From JACMLD01 sp039919885 (GTDB lineage: Bacteria; Bacteroidota; Bacteroidia; Chitinophagales; Chitinophagaceae), in the NCBI GenBank assembly GCA_039919885.1, contig JBDSEV010000037.1:1-64000 (forward strand): a stretch of DNA of 64,000 nt, read 5' to 3'. Under the pieces are notes generated by a model that did not search any database, was not told the DNA's origin, and saw nothing but the letters and a program-made list of their open reading frames with translations. Below are positions 17,403 to 24,989 of the stretch, one piece after another. A program made the translations under genes and the position numbers. Every line of letters begins with the position of its first letter. The first letter of the stretch is position 1.

Positions 17403-18071
17403 CTAAGTTCCCGACTTAACACTATTGATAGTGTCCATCACTTTTTTTGTTTCTGTTTCAATGGTCGCGTAGTCTTTCTGCTCCATTAATTTTTTGCTAA
17501 TTAATTTACTGCCCATACCCACTGCACACACACCTGCTTTAAACCAGCCTGCAATATTCTCCCTTGTGGTGTCTACGCCACCCGTAGGCATAAATAACAA
17601 TTTTGGAAAAATATCTTTAATGCTGCTCAGGTATTCTGGCCCCAGCATATTACCAGGAAATAGTTTTATAAACTTTATCCCGGAATTTTCAGCTGCAATG
17701 ATTTCGGTGGGTGTCATACAACCGGGCGCATAAAAAATATCTTTGCTGCTGGCATAATCCGCAACCTCTTTTACAAAACCCGGACTCACTAAAAAGTCGG
17801 CACCGGCATCAATATAATCCTGCGCGGTTTGCAGATTTTTTACAGTACCAATACCCAGCAACAGCCCCGGCATTTCAGCATTGCGCACTTCGATCAGTTT
17901 TTTAAAATTTTTAAACGCAGCCTCCCCGCGGTTGGTATATTCAACGGCTTTTACCCCGGCCTTATAAATAGCCTTTAAAACCGCTACGCTAACGTCTTCA
18001 TCGGCGTTAAAATACAAAGGCAGCATGCCCTGCGCTATAATAATGTCTGCTGTTTTAGTGATATTGCTCAT
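17403..18071 (-). CDS. eda: 2-keto-3-deoxy-6-phosphogluconate aldolase
   Basis: 222-residue class I aldolase that cleaves KDPG to pyruvate and glyceraldehyde 3-phosphate, the end of the uronate pathway. KDPG/KHG aldolase marks are AGVKAVEYTNRGEAAF (Glu of the active site), LLGIGTVKNLQTAQ, ADFLVSPGFVKEVADY, FYAPGCMTPTEIIAAENSG, the Schiff-base Lys in IKFIKLFPGN and LLFMPTGGVD. It lies 79 bp before exuT and 58 bp after the YhcH-family gene on the same strand. Length matches the family. Confidence 0.95.
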   Translation of the reverse strand: MSNITKTADIIIAQGMLPLYFNADEDVSVAVLKAIYKAGVKAVEYTNRGEAAFKNFKKLIEVRNAEMPGLLLGIGTVKNLQTAQDYIDAGADFLVSPGFVKEVADYASSKDIFYAPGCMTPTEIIAAENSGIKFIKLFPGNMLGPEYLSSIKDIFPKLLFMPTGGVDTTRENIAGWFKAGVCAVGMGSKLISKKLMEQKDYATIETETKKVMDTINSVKSGT

Positions 18072-18129
18072 ACTCTTTTACGTTTTCAATTCGTTCCAGG
18101 CCGTTACAAAAAGCTGTAACAACGAGGCC

Positions 18130-18582
18130 TTATATTTTTACTTTAATCACCAGTTTTTTAATTGCTGCGGTACCAATCATGGGCGCATGCACATCTTCCG
18201 GAAACAAGATCGCAAATTGTCCGTTGGTTAATTGAAAATAGGTGTCTGGTGTGTCATTGTACAATTGCACATCTTTTTCCTCATTGTAATTTCCGTTGGG
18301 CAATACACATTTTTCACGGGGTTTCCAGCCAAATTCCTCTACGCCATTTATGCAAAGCTGAATATCGATGTGTTTATCGTGACACTCAAATTTTGCAGTG
18401 GATTCGGCAGAAGTCATCCCCTTTTTATTTGAAAAAATCGCTTTGAGGTGCGTTCCGTCAATTTCATACTTACCAGGTTCGATGCTGTCCAGCTCCGTAT
18501 TGGTGATGTATTCAAATGCTTTTTTAAACAACGGATGTACACTGAAGTATTTAGTTGCATTTTGTAAAGTGTCGATTATCAT
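18130..18582 (-). CDS. YhcH/YjgK/YiaL family protein (DUF386, cupin fold)
   Basis: 150 residues from ATG 18582 (MIIDTLQNATKYFSVHPLFK), the standard opening of the family; an open frame extends another 64 codons upstream, but that part is Cys-rich, low-plausibility sequence. Family marks are FEYITNTELDSIEPGKYEIDG, FECHDKHIDIQLCINGVE, and VLPNGNYNEEKDVQLYND with FAILFPEDVHAPMIG, where His/Glu residues bind metal. Members are thought to handle anomers or isomers of sugar acids and are often found beside uronate and sialate genes. Here it lies between kdgK and eda, consistent with a helper role in 2-keto-3-deoxygluconate use. No precise reaction is assigned. Confidence 0.9.
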   Translation of the reverse strand: MIIDTLQNATKYFSVHPLFKKAFEYITNTELDSIEPGKYEIDGTHLKAIFSNKKGMTSAESTAKFECHDKHIDIQLCINGVEEFGWKPREKCVLPNGNYNEEKDVQLYNDTPDTYFQLTNGQFAILFPEDVHAPMIGTAAIKKLVIKVKI

Positions 18583-18748
18583 TTTTTTTCGCGTTAAAGT
18601 GTTTAGCAATCGTACCCTGCGAACGTTTATGCAAGGCAGGTAACCCGCCGACACCTGCACCATGGCCGTGCTGCAAGCAATATCATTTTTCGTACAACAC
18701 CCGGTATATGTGTCTATGCGGCCATTTGGGTTCCGACAAGGGCGTGGG

Positions 18749-19774
18749 CTATCTTTGCACCCTTCCGCTTCCATCGCCTTTCATTAAATCCTTTACATCG
18801 CTCAATGTTGCGTGGTTTAAATCGCCCGGTATTGTGTGTTTGATGGCCGAGGCCGCTACACCAAATTCTGCCGCTTCGGGCATTGGCATACCAGTTACCA
18901 ATCCGTAAATAAAACCACTTGCAAAAGAATCGCCACTGCCTACCCTGTCCACAATGCGCACTTCATATTGTTTGGTGTGGTGAAAATTGGTGCCGTCATA
19001 TACCAGCGCGCTCCATCCATTGTCGCTTGCACTGTGGCTTTCGCGTAAAGAAGAAGCAATGTATTTAAAACCGAACTTTTCTTTCATCTGCCTGAATACA
19101 TCTTTAAAACCATCCAGGTTAAGTTCACCCTTTGTTACATCGGTACCTGTTGCTTTAAAACCGAGCGTAGTATCCGCGTCTTCTTCGTTACCAATACACA
19201 CATCCACATATTTGCAAAGCCGCGTCATTACTTCCCGCGCTTTTTCTTTGGTCCATAACTTTTTACGGTAGTTCAAATCGATACTGGTAGTAATGCCTTT
19301 TGCCTTTGCGGCTTTTAAAGCAGCCTCAGTGAGGGCAGCCGCTTTATCACTCAGTGCCGGTGTAATACCGGTAGTATGAAACCAACTGGCGCCTTCCAGG
19401 ATTTTATCAAAATCAAACTCACTGATGTCCACATCCGCAATAGATGCGCCAGCGCGATCATATATTACCTGCGATGCCCGCATTGATGCACCTGTTTCTA
19501 AAAAATATATCCCGAGCCGGTCGCCACCCCTGGCAATAAACTGTGTGTCTACCCCATAGCGGCGGAGGTGATTGATGGCACTTTGACCAATTGCATTGTT
19601 TGGAACCTTGGTTACAAAAGTGCCGTTCAGTCCATAGTTGCACAAAGCTGCCGCAACATTGGCCTCACCACCACCATAGGTAATATCAAATGTGTCTGCC
19701 TGTACAAAACGTTTAAAATCGGGAGTCGACAACCGTAGCATGATTTCTCCCAGCGTTACCACTTTCTTTGACAT
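18749..19774 (-). CDS. kdgK: 2-keto-3-deoxygluconate kinase (PfkB family)
   Basis: 341-residue ribokinase-fold enzyme that phosphorylates KDG to KDPG for Eda. The start at 19774 gives MSKKVVTLGEIMLRLSTPDF, the usual PfkB opening; an in-frame ATG eight codons upstream is less likely. Marks are FDITYGGGEANVAAALCNYG (first PfkB signature), RGGDRLGIYFLETGASMRAS (KDG-kinase substrate loop with Tyr), SIDLNYRKKLW, and the ATP-site anion hole VDRVGSGDSFASGFIYGL near the end with the catalytic Asp. It ends 166 bp before the YhcH gene. The repeat-rich 182-bp gap upstream separates it from kduI. Confidence 0.94.
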   Translation of the reverse strand: MSKKVVTLGEIMLRLSTPDFKRFVQADTFDITYGGGEANVAAALCNYGLNGTFVTKVPNNAIGQSAINHLRRYGVDTQFIARGGDRLGIYFLETGASMRASQVIYDRAGASIADVDISEFDFDKILEGASWFHTTGITPALSDKAAALTEAALKAAKAKGITTSIDLNYRKKLWTKEKAREVMTRLCKYVDVCIGNEEDADTTLGFKATGTDVTKGELNLDGFKDVFRQMKEKFGFKYIASSLRESHSASDNGWSALVYDGTNFHHTKQYEVRIVDRVGSGDSFASGFIYGLVTGMPMPEAAEFGVAASAIKHTIPGDLNHATLSDVKDLMKGDGSGRVQR

Positions 19775-19804
19775 TGTTTCTTTATTTATAATTATCAAAT
19801 GAAT

Positions 19805-19906
19805 TTGAAAGTCTGAATGTAAAAGTCAAAAAAATTAAACCGGCTTGCGGTGAATGCTAACAGTAGTCTTCGCTTTCCCCGCCAACTAAAATCTTCTGAC
19901 TTTCAA
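19805..19906. repeat. Spaced inverted repeat in the kduI-kdgK gap
   Basis: TTGAAAGTCTGAA at 19805-19817 and its near-exact inverse TTCTGACTTTCAA at 19894-19906 (one mismatch in 13), separated by 76 bp. The right arm lies inside the heptanucleotide array. It may fold the kduI-kdgK intergenic RNA into a long-loop hairpin. Confidence 0.55.
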
Positions 19907-19962
19907 CTTTGCACCTTTTACTTAAAACTTATTACTTAAAACTTACTACTTACTACTTACTT
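19886..19962. repeat. Heptanucleotide-period repeat array at the kduI 3' end
   Basis: Eleven consecutive 7-base units on the plus strand, most starting CTT: CTAAAAT, CTTCTGA, CTTTCAA, CTTTGCA, CCTTTTA, CTTAAAA, CTTATTA, CTTAAAA, CTTACTA, CTTACTA, CTTACTT. The phase holds over 77 bp while the other four bases drift. On the coding (minus) strand it begins with the last Lys codon and stop codon of kduI and supplies stop codons in several frames. It resembles heptameric short tandem repeats described in cyanobacteria; relation to those is only by analogy. Confidence 0.8.
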
Positions 19963-20787
19963 AATCTCTTTTACCGGTACGGCATCCATGTCTGTAAATT
20001 CCTTGTTCTCTCCTGCCATTCCCCATATAAAACCATAGTTGGCAGTACCACAACCAAAATGCATGCTCCAGGGTGGTGAAATTACCGCCTCCCGGTTGGT
20101 CATCACAATATGGCGCGTTTGCTGTGGTTCACCCATAAAATGCATGATGCGCTGGTTTTCCTGCACGTCGAAATAAAAATATGCTTCCATCCTCCTGGTA
20201 TGTGTATGCGGTGGCACAGAGTTCCAAACGCTGCCCTCTTCCAACACCGTTAGTCCCATTACCAGCTGGCAGCTTTGTATGCCATCGTTGTGTATGTATT
20301 TATACAATGACCGTTTGTTGGAAGTCGCCTTTTCACCTAACTGCAAAGGCGCCGCTTCCTGTTTGCTCATTTTTTTATTTGCATAGGTCTGATGGGCGGG
20401 AACCGATAACAGGTAAAAGCAGGCAGGATCTTTTTCGGCACCGCTGCTGAAAGTAACTTCTTTGTTGCCTTTACCGAGGTAGACGCATTCCAGCTTTTCA
20501 ATATCATACTTTTCACCGTCGGCGGTAACCGTTCCTTTGCCGCCAACGTTTATAATACCGAGTTCACGTCTTTCCAAAAAGTAATTTGCTTTCAACTCGC
20601 CTTCATTGGGCAACGAAAGCGCGGCCGCTAGCGGCACTACACCACCCACAATCATCCGGTCGTAGTGGGTATAAACGAGTTTAATCTTGCCCAGCTGCAT
20701 TAAGTTTTCAACGAGGAAATTATCGCGCAGTGCTTGCGTATCCATCTGGCTCGTTTCTTTGGGGCTGTTCTGAAATCTTATTTCCAT
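19957..20787 (-). CDS. kduI: 5-keto-4-deoxyuronate isomerase (5-dehydro-4-deoxy-D-glucuronate isomerase)
   Basis: 276-residue cupin-fold zinc enzyme converting 5-keto-4-deoxyuronate (from unsaturated galacturonate made by pectin lyases and GH105) to 2,5-diketo-3-deoxygluconate. Marks are LRDNFLVENLMQLGKIKLVYTHYDRMIVGGVVP at the N-terminus, ELGIINVGGKGTVTADGE, and the metal site VPPHTHTRRMEAYFYFD, with WSMHFGCGTANYGFIWGMAGEN near the end. Length is normal. It is followed on the strand by kdgK. A 213-bp gap with two short palindromes separates it from kduD, so it may have its own promoter. Its stop codon is the first part of a heptanucleotide repeat array. Confidence 0.96.
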   Translation of the reverse strand: MEIRFQNSPKETSQMDTQALRDNFLVENLMQLGKIKLVYTHYDRMIVGGVVPLAAALSLPNEGELKANYFLERRELGIINVGGKGTVTADGEKYDIEKLECVYLGKGNKEVTFSSGAEKDPACFYLLSVPAHQTYANKKMSKQEAAPLQLGEKATSNKRSLYKYIHNDGIQSCQLVMGLTVLEEGSVWNSVPPHTHTRRMEAYFYFDVQENQRIMHFMGEPQQTRHIVMTNREAVISPPWSMHFGCGTANYGFIWGMAGENKEFTDMDAVPVKEIK

Positions 20788-21000
20788 TGCTATGTTTAAA
20801 AAATTAATTCGTGTTGGCTGCGCAGTGGCATTTATTGTATAAACAGATCTGTTATTAACTTCGCAAATTAGCTGTTTAGCTACTCAGCACCATTATAAAT
20901 ACGCCCATTGCCCGGGCATTCTACTCAAACGTTTTAGTTGGAAGACTAAATTGATGGATTGTTCTTTTGCAGAACATTATACCAACCTTTTTCAACTTCG
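20788..21000. promoter_or_regulatory. kduD-kduI gap with two palindromes, candidate operators
   Basis: Two dyads: TTTAGT-TGGAAG-ACTAAA at 20933-20950 and TGTTCT-TTTGC-AGAACA at 20960-20976. The second shares half-sites and the flank GCAGAAC with the dyad upstream of uxaB (26570-26604). Neither is followed by a U-run on the minus strand, so operators for kduI are more likely than a kduD terminator. The rest of the 213 bp shows nothing else clear. Confidence 0.45.
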
Positions 21001-21762
21001 CTAACGGCCCATCCATCCCCCGTCTACCGTTAGGATCGTTCCATGCACATAGTCCGCGGCTTTACTCGATAGAAATATGGTAGCGCCTTTAAAATCTTCC
21101 GGTTGTCCCCAGCGGTTAGCAGGTATCCGGCTTAATATCGATTTGCTTCTCTCTTCGTCGTTCCGCAGCGCCTCCGTATTGTCTGTGGCAATATACCCGG
21201 GGGCGATGCCATTTACGTTTACACCTTTACCTGCCCACTCATTTGCCAGGGCTTTCACCAGGCTGCTCAACGCGCCCTTACTGGCCGCATAACCCGGCAC
21301 AGTGATGCCTCCCTGGAAACTCAGCAACGAACAGGTGAAGATAATTTTTCCACTGCCGCGGGCAATCATCTGCTTACCTGTTTCACGCGCCAGTATAAAA
21401 GGCGCATCCAGGTTAATGGCAAGTACTTTGTCCCAATAGTCATCCGTGTGCTCTGCAGCCGGTGCACGCATGATGGCGCCGGCATTGTTGATTAAAATAT
21501 CAATCACCGGATTTTCATCCTGCAATTTCTTTATAAATGCATATAGTTTTTCCCTGTCCGACAAATCGGCCTGGTAGGCTGTAAATTTTCTGCCGGTTGC
21601 CAGCACGGCTTTTTCTACTTCGCTGTCGTGGAGCGCCAATGATGCCGAGACGCCGATAATATCTGCGCCCGCTTCTGCCAAACCAATGGCCATGGCTTTC
21701 CCGATGCCTTTTGTGCAACCGGTGACCAACGCAATTTTTCCTGAAATATTAAATAAATCCAT
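21001..21762 (-). CDS. kduD: 2-dehydro-3-deoxy-D-gluconate 5-dehydrogenase (SDR family)
   Basis: 253-residue classical short-chain dehydrogenase reducing 2,5-diketo-3-deoxygluconate to 2-keto-3-deoxygluconate with NAD(P)H. The cofactor loop is TGCTKGIGKAMA, followed by DILINNAGAIMRAP (NNAG), the catalytic Ser in ITFCSLLSFQGG-like context, and the active-site YAASKGALSSLVKALA (YxxxK), then VNGIAPGYIATDNT and GTILTVDGGWMGR at the end. The call as KduD rather than a general SDR rests on DLFNISGKIALVTG at the start and on the KduI and Uxa neighbours. It begins 17 bp after the uxaC stop. Confidence 0.92.
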   Translation of the reverse strand: MDLFNISGKIALVTGCTKGIGKAMAIGLAEAGADIIGVSASLALHDSEVEKAVLATGRKFTAYQADLSDREKLYAFIKKLQDENPVIDILINNAGAIMRAPAAEHTDDYWDKVLAINLDAPFILARETGKQMIARGSGKIIFTCSLLSFQGGITVPGYAASKGALSSLVKALANEWAGKGVNVNGIAPGYIATDNTEALRNDEERSKSILSRIPANRWGQPEDFKGATIFLSSKAADYVHGTILTVDGGWMGR

Positions 21763-21779
21763 TGTGGTCTTTAAAATAA

Positions 21780-23210
21780 TTAAACCGTATGCGCCATCGA
21801 TGCTGCAGGTTGAAAATTAAAATATTGCCGCGCGTTGTTGTAGCAAATATCCTTTATTATCCTTCCGGTCCATTCAATGTCATTTGGCAATTCACCTCTT
21901 TCGATTTCTTCGCCAAACAGGTTGCACAATATACGCCTGAAATACTCGTGCCTTGGAAAAGAAAGAAAGCTTCTTGAATCTGTCAGCATACCAACAAAAC
22001 GACTGATAAGGCCCATATTGGACAATGCATTCATCTGTTGGGTCATGCCGTCTTTCTGATCCATAAACCACCAACCCGAGCCCAACTGAATTTTGCCTGG
22101 CACGGAACCGTCGTTGAAATTTCCAATCATTGAAGCCATCAATGCATTGTCGGATGGATTTAGGTTGTATATAATTGTTTTAGCAAGTTTATCTTCAGTA
22201 TCAAGCCGGTTCAGAAACCTTGCCAATGGTCTGCCCTGCGAGTAGTCGCCGATTGAATCCCATCCGGTATCAGGACCGAGTTGCTGCAGCATTCTTGTAT
22301 TGTTGTTGCGCAAAGCACCGAGGTGATATTGTTGTACCCAACCCTTTTCCCAATCCCATTCTGCAAAATGCAGTAACATGGCCGATTTGAACTTTCTGCG
22401 TTCAATTTCATTCAATGCTTTTCCACCATGTATTTTATTGAAAATGGTTTCTACTTCTGAACCTGTGAATTCTTCTGCAAAGATTTCTTCCAACCCGTGA
22501 TCGGAAACGCAGCAACCCACCGACGCAAAAAAATCGTGCCTGTTCTCCAGCGCAAACAGGTAATCATTAAAATTAGAAACCGATACATTGGTAACTCCTT
22601 CCAGTTTTTTAATATAGGCGTTGAACTTAATGGGATCATCTACATTCATCGCATTGTCTGGTCTGAAAGCCGGCAGCACCGGAATCTCGAACCCCGCTGC
22701 TTTTAGTTGCAGGTGGTATTCGAGCGAATCGAGCGGATCATCAGTGGTACAGACTGCCGACACATTCATTTTGCGCAGCAGGCTTTTGACGCTGAATTCT
22801 TTTGTCTGCAGCTGCGCCGAGCAATGTTCATATATTCTTTTTGCAGAAGCGGGGTTCAGCACTTCACGCACATCAAAATAACGCTGCAGTTCCAGATGCG
22901 TCCAGTGATAGAGCGGATTCCGCAATGTGTAGGGAACCGTTGCGGCCCATTGCGCAAATTTTTCATAATCGCCTTTATTGCCGGTACAATAACCTTCTTC
23001 CACGCCGTTGGTCCGCATGGCGCGCCATTTATAATGATCCCCGTAGAGCCATGCCTGTGTAAGGTTGCCGAACTGTTTATCGTCTGCAATCTGTTGTTGG
23101 GGCAGGTGACAATGATAGTCGATGATGGGCATGTCTTTCGCATATCCATGATACAATTCTTCCGCCGCCTTGCTGCCCAGTAAAAAGTTATCGTCCATGA
23201 AATTTTTCAT
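21780..23210 (-). CDS. uxaC: Glucuronate/galacturonate isomerase
   Basis: 476-residue amidohydrolase-fold isomerase that turns D-galacturonate into D-tagaturonate (and glucuronate into fructuronate). Family marks are MPIIDYHCHLPQQQIADD near 28-45 (metal-site His pair), WLYGDHYKWRAMRTNGV, YHWTHLELQRYFDV, VCTTDDPLDSLEYH, and LGALRNNNTRMLQQLGPDTGWDSIGDY. The end has LTDSRSFLSFPRHEYFRRILCNLFGEEIE. Length is typical. Gaps are 121 bp from uxaA and 17 bp to kduD on the minus strand, so uxaC-kduD are probably one message. Confidence 0.96.
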   Translation of the reverse strand: MKNFMDDNFLLGSKAAEELYHGYAKDMPIIDYHCHLPQQQIADDKQFGNLTQAWLYGDHYKWRAMRTNGVEEGYCTGNKGDYEKFAQWAATVPYTLRNPLYHWTHLELQRYFDVREVLNPASAKRIYEHCSAQLQTKEFSVKSLLRKMNVSAVCTTDDPLDSLEYHLQLKAAGFEIPVLPAFRPDNAMNVDDPIKFNAYIKKLEGVTNVSVSNFNDYLFALENRHDFFASVGCCVSDHGLEEIFAEEFTGSEVETIFNKIHGGKALNEIERRKFKSAMLLHFAEWDWEKGWVQQYHLGALRNNNTRMLQQLGPDTGWDSIGDYSQGRPLARFLNRLDTEDKLAKTIIYNLNPSDNALMASMIGNFNDGSVPGKIQLGSGWWFMDQKDGMTQQMNALSNMGLISRFVGMLTDSRSFLSFPRHEYFRRILCNLFGEEIERGELPNDIEWTGRIIKDICYNNARQYFNFQPAASMAHTV

Positions 23211-23331
23211 ATATCCTGCTTTATGTCTGTAATCGTTGGTATCGTCAATTGCAAGCCTTTATCCGGTAATCAGCCGCCCCAGTTTTTTCCCTTTCTTTTT
23301 TAATTTCATTGATTTGCATGTCCAAAAACAC

Positions 23332-24975
23332 TCATAAACTCACGCCCCGTTTCCACGGAATAAAATCATCCTGGTTCAGCAACACAGCCTTCGGAATAAT
23401 CTCGCCACTTGCCGCTTTAATGCAATACTCCAGTATTTCTTCGCCCATTTCCTCTATTGTTTTATCACCTTCAATAATAGCGCCCGTATTTATATCAATA
23501 ATGTCACCCATGCGTTTGGTAAGCGCATTGTTGGTGGCTACTTTTATGGTTGGACAAACAGGGTTACCGGTAGGTGTACCAAGGCCCGTGGTAAACAAAA
23601 TGAGTGTAGCACCGCTGGCGGCTTTACCGGTGGTGGCTTCTACATCATTGCCCGGTGTACAAACCAGGTTTAAACCGGCTTTAACCGCAGGCTCTGTATA
23701 ATCCAGCACATCTTCTACCGGTGATGTACCACCTTTTTTTGCCGCCCCCGTACTTTTTATAGCATCTGTTATTAAACCGTCTTTAATATTACCGGGCGAT
23801 GGATTCATGTGAAAACCGGAACCTACGCGGTGGGCGTCGTTGTTATAGGCCGTCATTAAATGAATGAACTTTTTGGCGGCATCTGCGTCCCTGGTGCGGT
23901 CGATCAATTGTTGTTCTGCGCCGCAGAGTTCCGGGAATTCTGCCAGCAATATTTTTCCTCCCAGCGCAACTACCAGATCCGATGTATAGCCAACTGCAGG
24001 GTTGGCACTGATACCGCTGAAACCATCGCTGCCACCGCATTTAACGCCAATTACCAGCTTATCAAGCGGCACCGGCGTGCGCTCAATTTTATTTATTTCT
24101 ATCAGTCCCGCAAACGTTTTTCTTATCGCTGTTGCTATCAGCTGTTCCTCGCTTTGCGATTGCTGCTGTTCAAATACATACAGCGCTTTATCAAAAGAAG
24201 GATTGCGCTGCCTGATGTCATCCAGCAATGTCTGTGTCTGCAGGTTCTGGCACCCAAGGCTCAATATCGTTACACCGGCCACATTTGGATGATCCGCGTA
24301 GGCAGCCAATAGTTTTCCAAGTACAGCGGCATCCTGCCGGGTGCCACCGCAGCCGCCCTGGTGATTGAGGAATTTGATACCGTCCACATTTTTGAAGAGG
24401 CGGCCGGCTTTGGCGCTCACCTGCGATGCCGATAGATCAATGGTGCCAATGTCTTCGCCGTTTTTGTATGCTTCCGCCAGATGATGGGTATAAGCTGTGT
24501 ATTTCTGGGTGACCGCATAGCCGAGCTCATTTTGCATGGCTTCGCGGATTACATCGAGGTTACGGTTCTCACAAAAAACAGTTGGAATAAACAACCAGTA
24601 ATTAGCCGTACCAACCCGGCCGTCTGTTCTTACATAACCGTTAAAAGTTCTGCCTTTAAATTTCGATGTATCTGGCGCCTGCCAGTTATACTGATAAGGC
24701 CGGTAGGCAAACGGATCCGAAGCATGTTTTGTGTTGGCAGTGGTCATTAAACCACCTTTGGGAATAGCATGTTGCGCTTTACCTACCAGCACCCCGTACA
24801 TAATAATTTCATCCCCCGTATTCATATCATACTCAAAAAATTTATGCTTGGCACCAATATTCTCCTGCAGCGTATACGCCTGTCCGTCATAATTGACAGT
24901 CTCCTCTTTTGCCAGATTTTGCAAGGCCACCAACACGTTGTCACTGGGATGAACTTTAAGCACTTTTCTTTTCAT
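23332..24975 (-). CDS. uxaA: Altronate dehydratase
   Basis: 547-residue enzyme removing water from D-altronate to give 2-keto-3-deoxygluconate. The N-terminal SAF-type domain begins MKRKVLKVHPSDNVLVALQNL and includes IGAKHKFFEYDMNTGDEIIMYG; the long C-terminal dehydratase domain has GYVRTDGRVGTANYWLFIPTVFCENRN, HQGGCGGTRQDAAVLGKLLAAYADHPN, LGCQNLQTQ, IGVKCGGSDGFSGISANPAVGY and PTCPTIKVATN-like NPVCPTIKVATNNAL. ATG 24975 matches the family; a TTG three codons upstream is unlikely. It starts 14 bp after the uxaB stop, so the two are translationally close. Confidence 0.96.
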   Translation of the reverse strand: MKRKVLKVHPSDNVLVALQNLAKEETVNYDGQAYTLQENIGAKHKFFEYDMNTGDEIIMYGVLVGKAQHAIPKGGLMTTANTKHASDPFAYRPYQYNWQAPDTSKFKGRTFNGYVRTDGRVGTANYWLFIPTVFCENRNLDVIREAMQNELGYAVTQKYTAYTHHLAEAYKNGEDIGTIDLSASQVSAKAGRLFKNVDGIKFLNHQGGCGGTRQDAAVLGKLLAAYADHPNVAGVTILSLGCQNLQTQTLLDDIRQRNPSFDKALYVFEQQQSQSEEQLIATAIRKTFAGLIEINKIERTPVPLDKLVIGVKCGGSDGFSGISANPAVGYTSDLVVALGGKILLAEFPELCGAEQQLIDRTRDADAAKKFIHLMTAYNNDAHRVGSGFHMNPSPGNIKDGLITDAIKSTGAAKKGGTSPVEDVLDYTEPAVKAGLNLVCTPGNDVEATTGKAASGATLILFTTGLGTPTGNPVCPTIKVATNNALTKRMGDIIDINTGAIIEGDKTIEEMGEEILEYCIKAASGEIIPKAVLLNQDDFIPWKRGVSL

Positions 24976-24989
24976 ACTTGTCAAATTCT

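Noticed and set aside
19886..19962. CRISPR array reading of the short repeats
   Set aside because: Units are seven bases with no spacers of constant length and no cas genes nearby.
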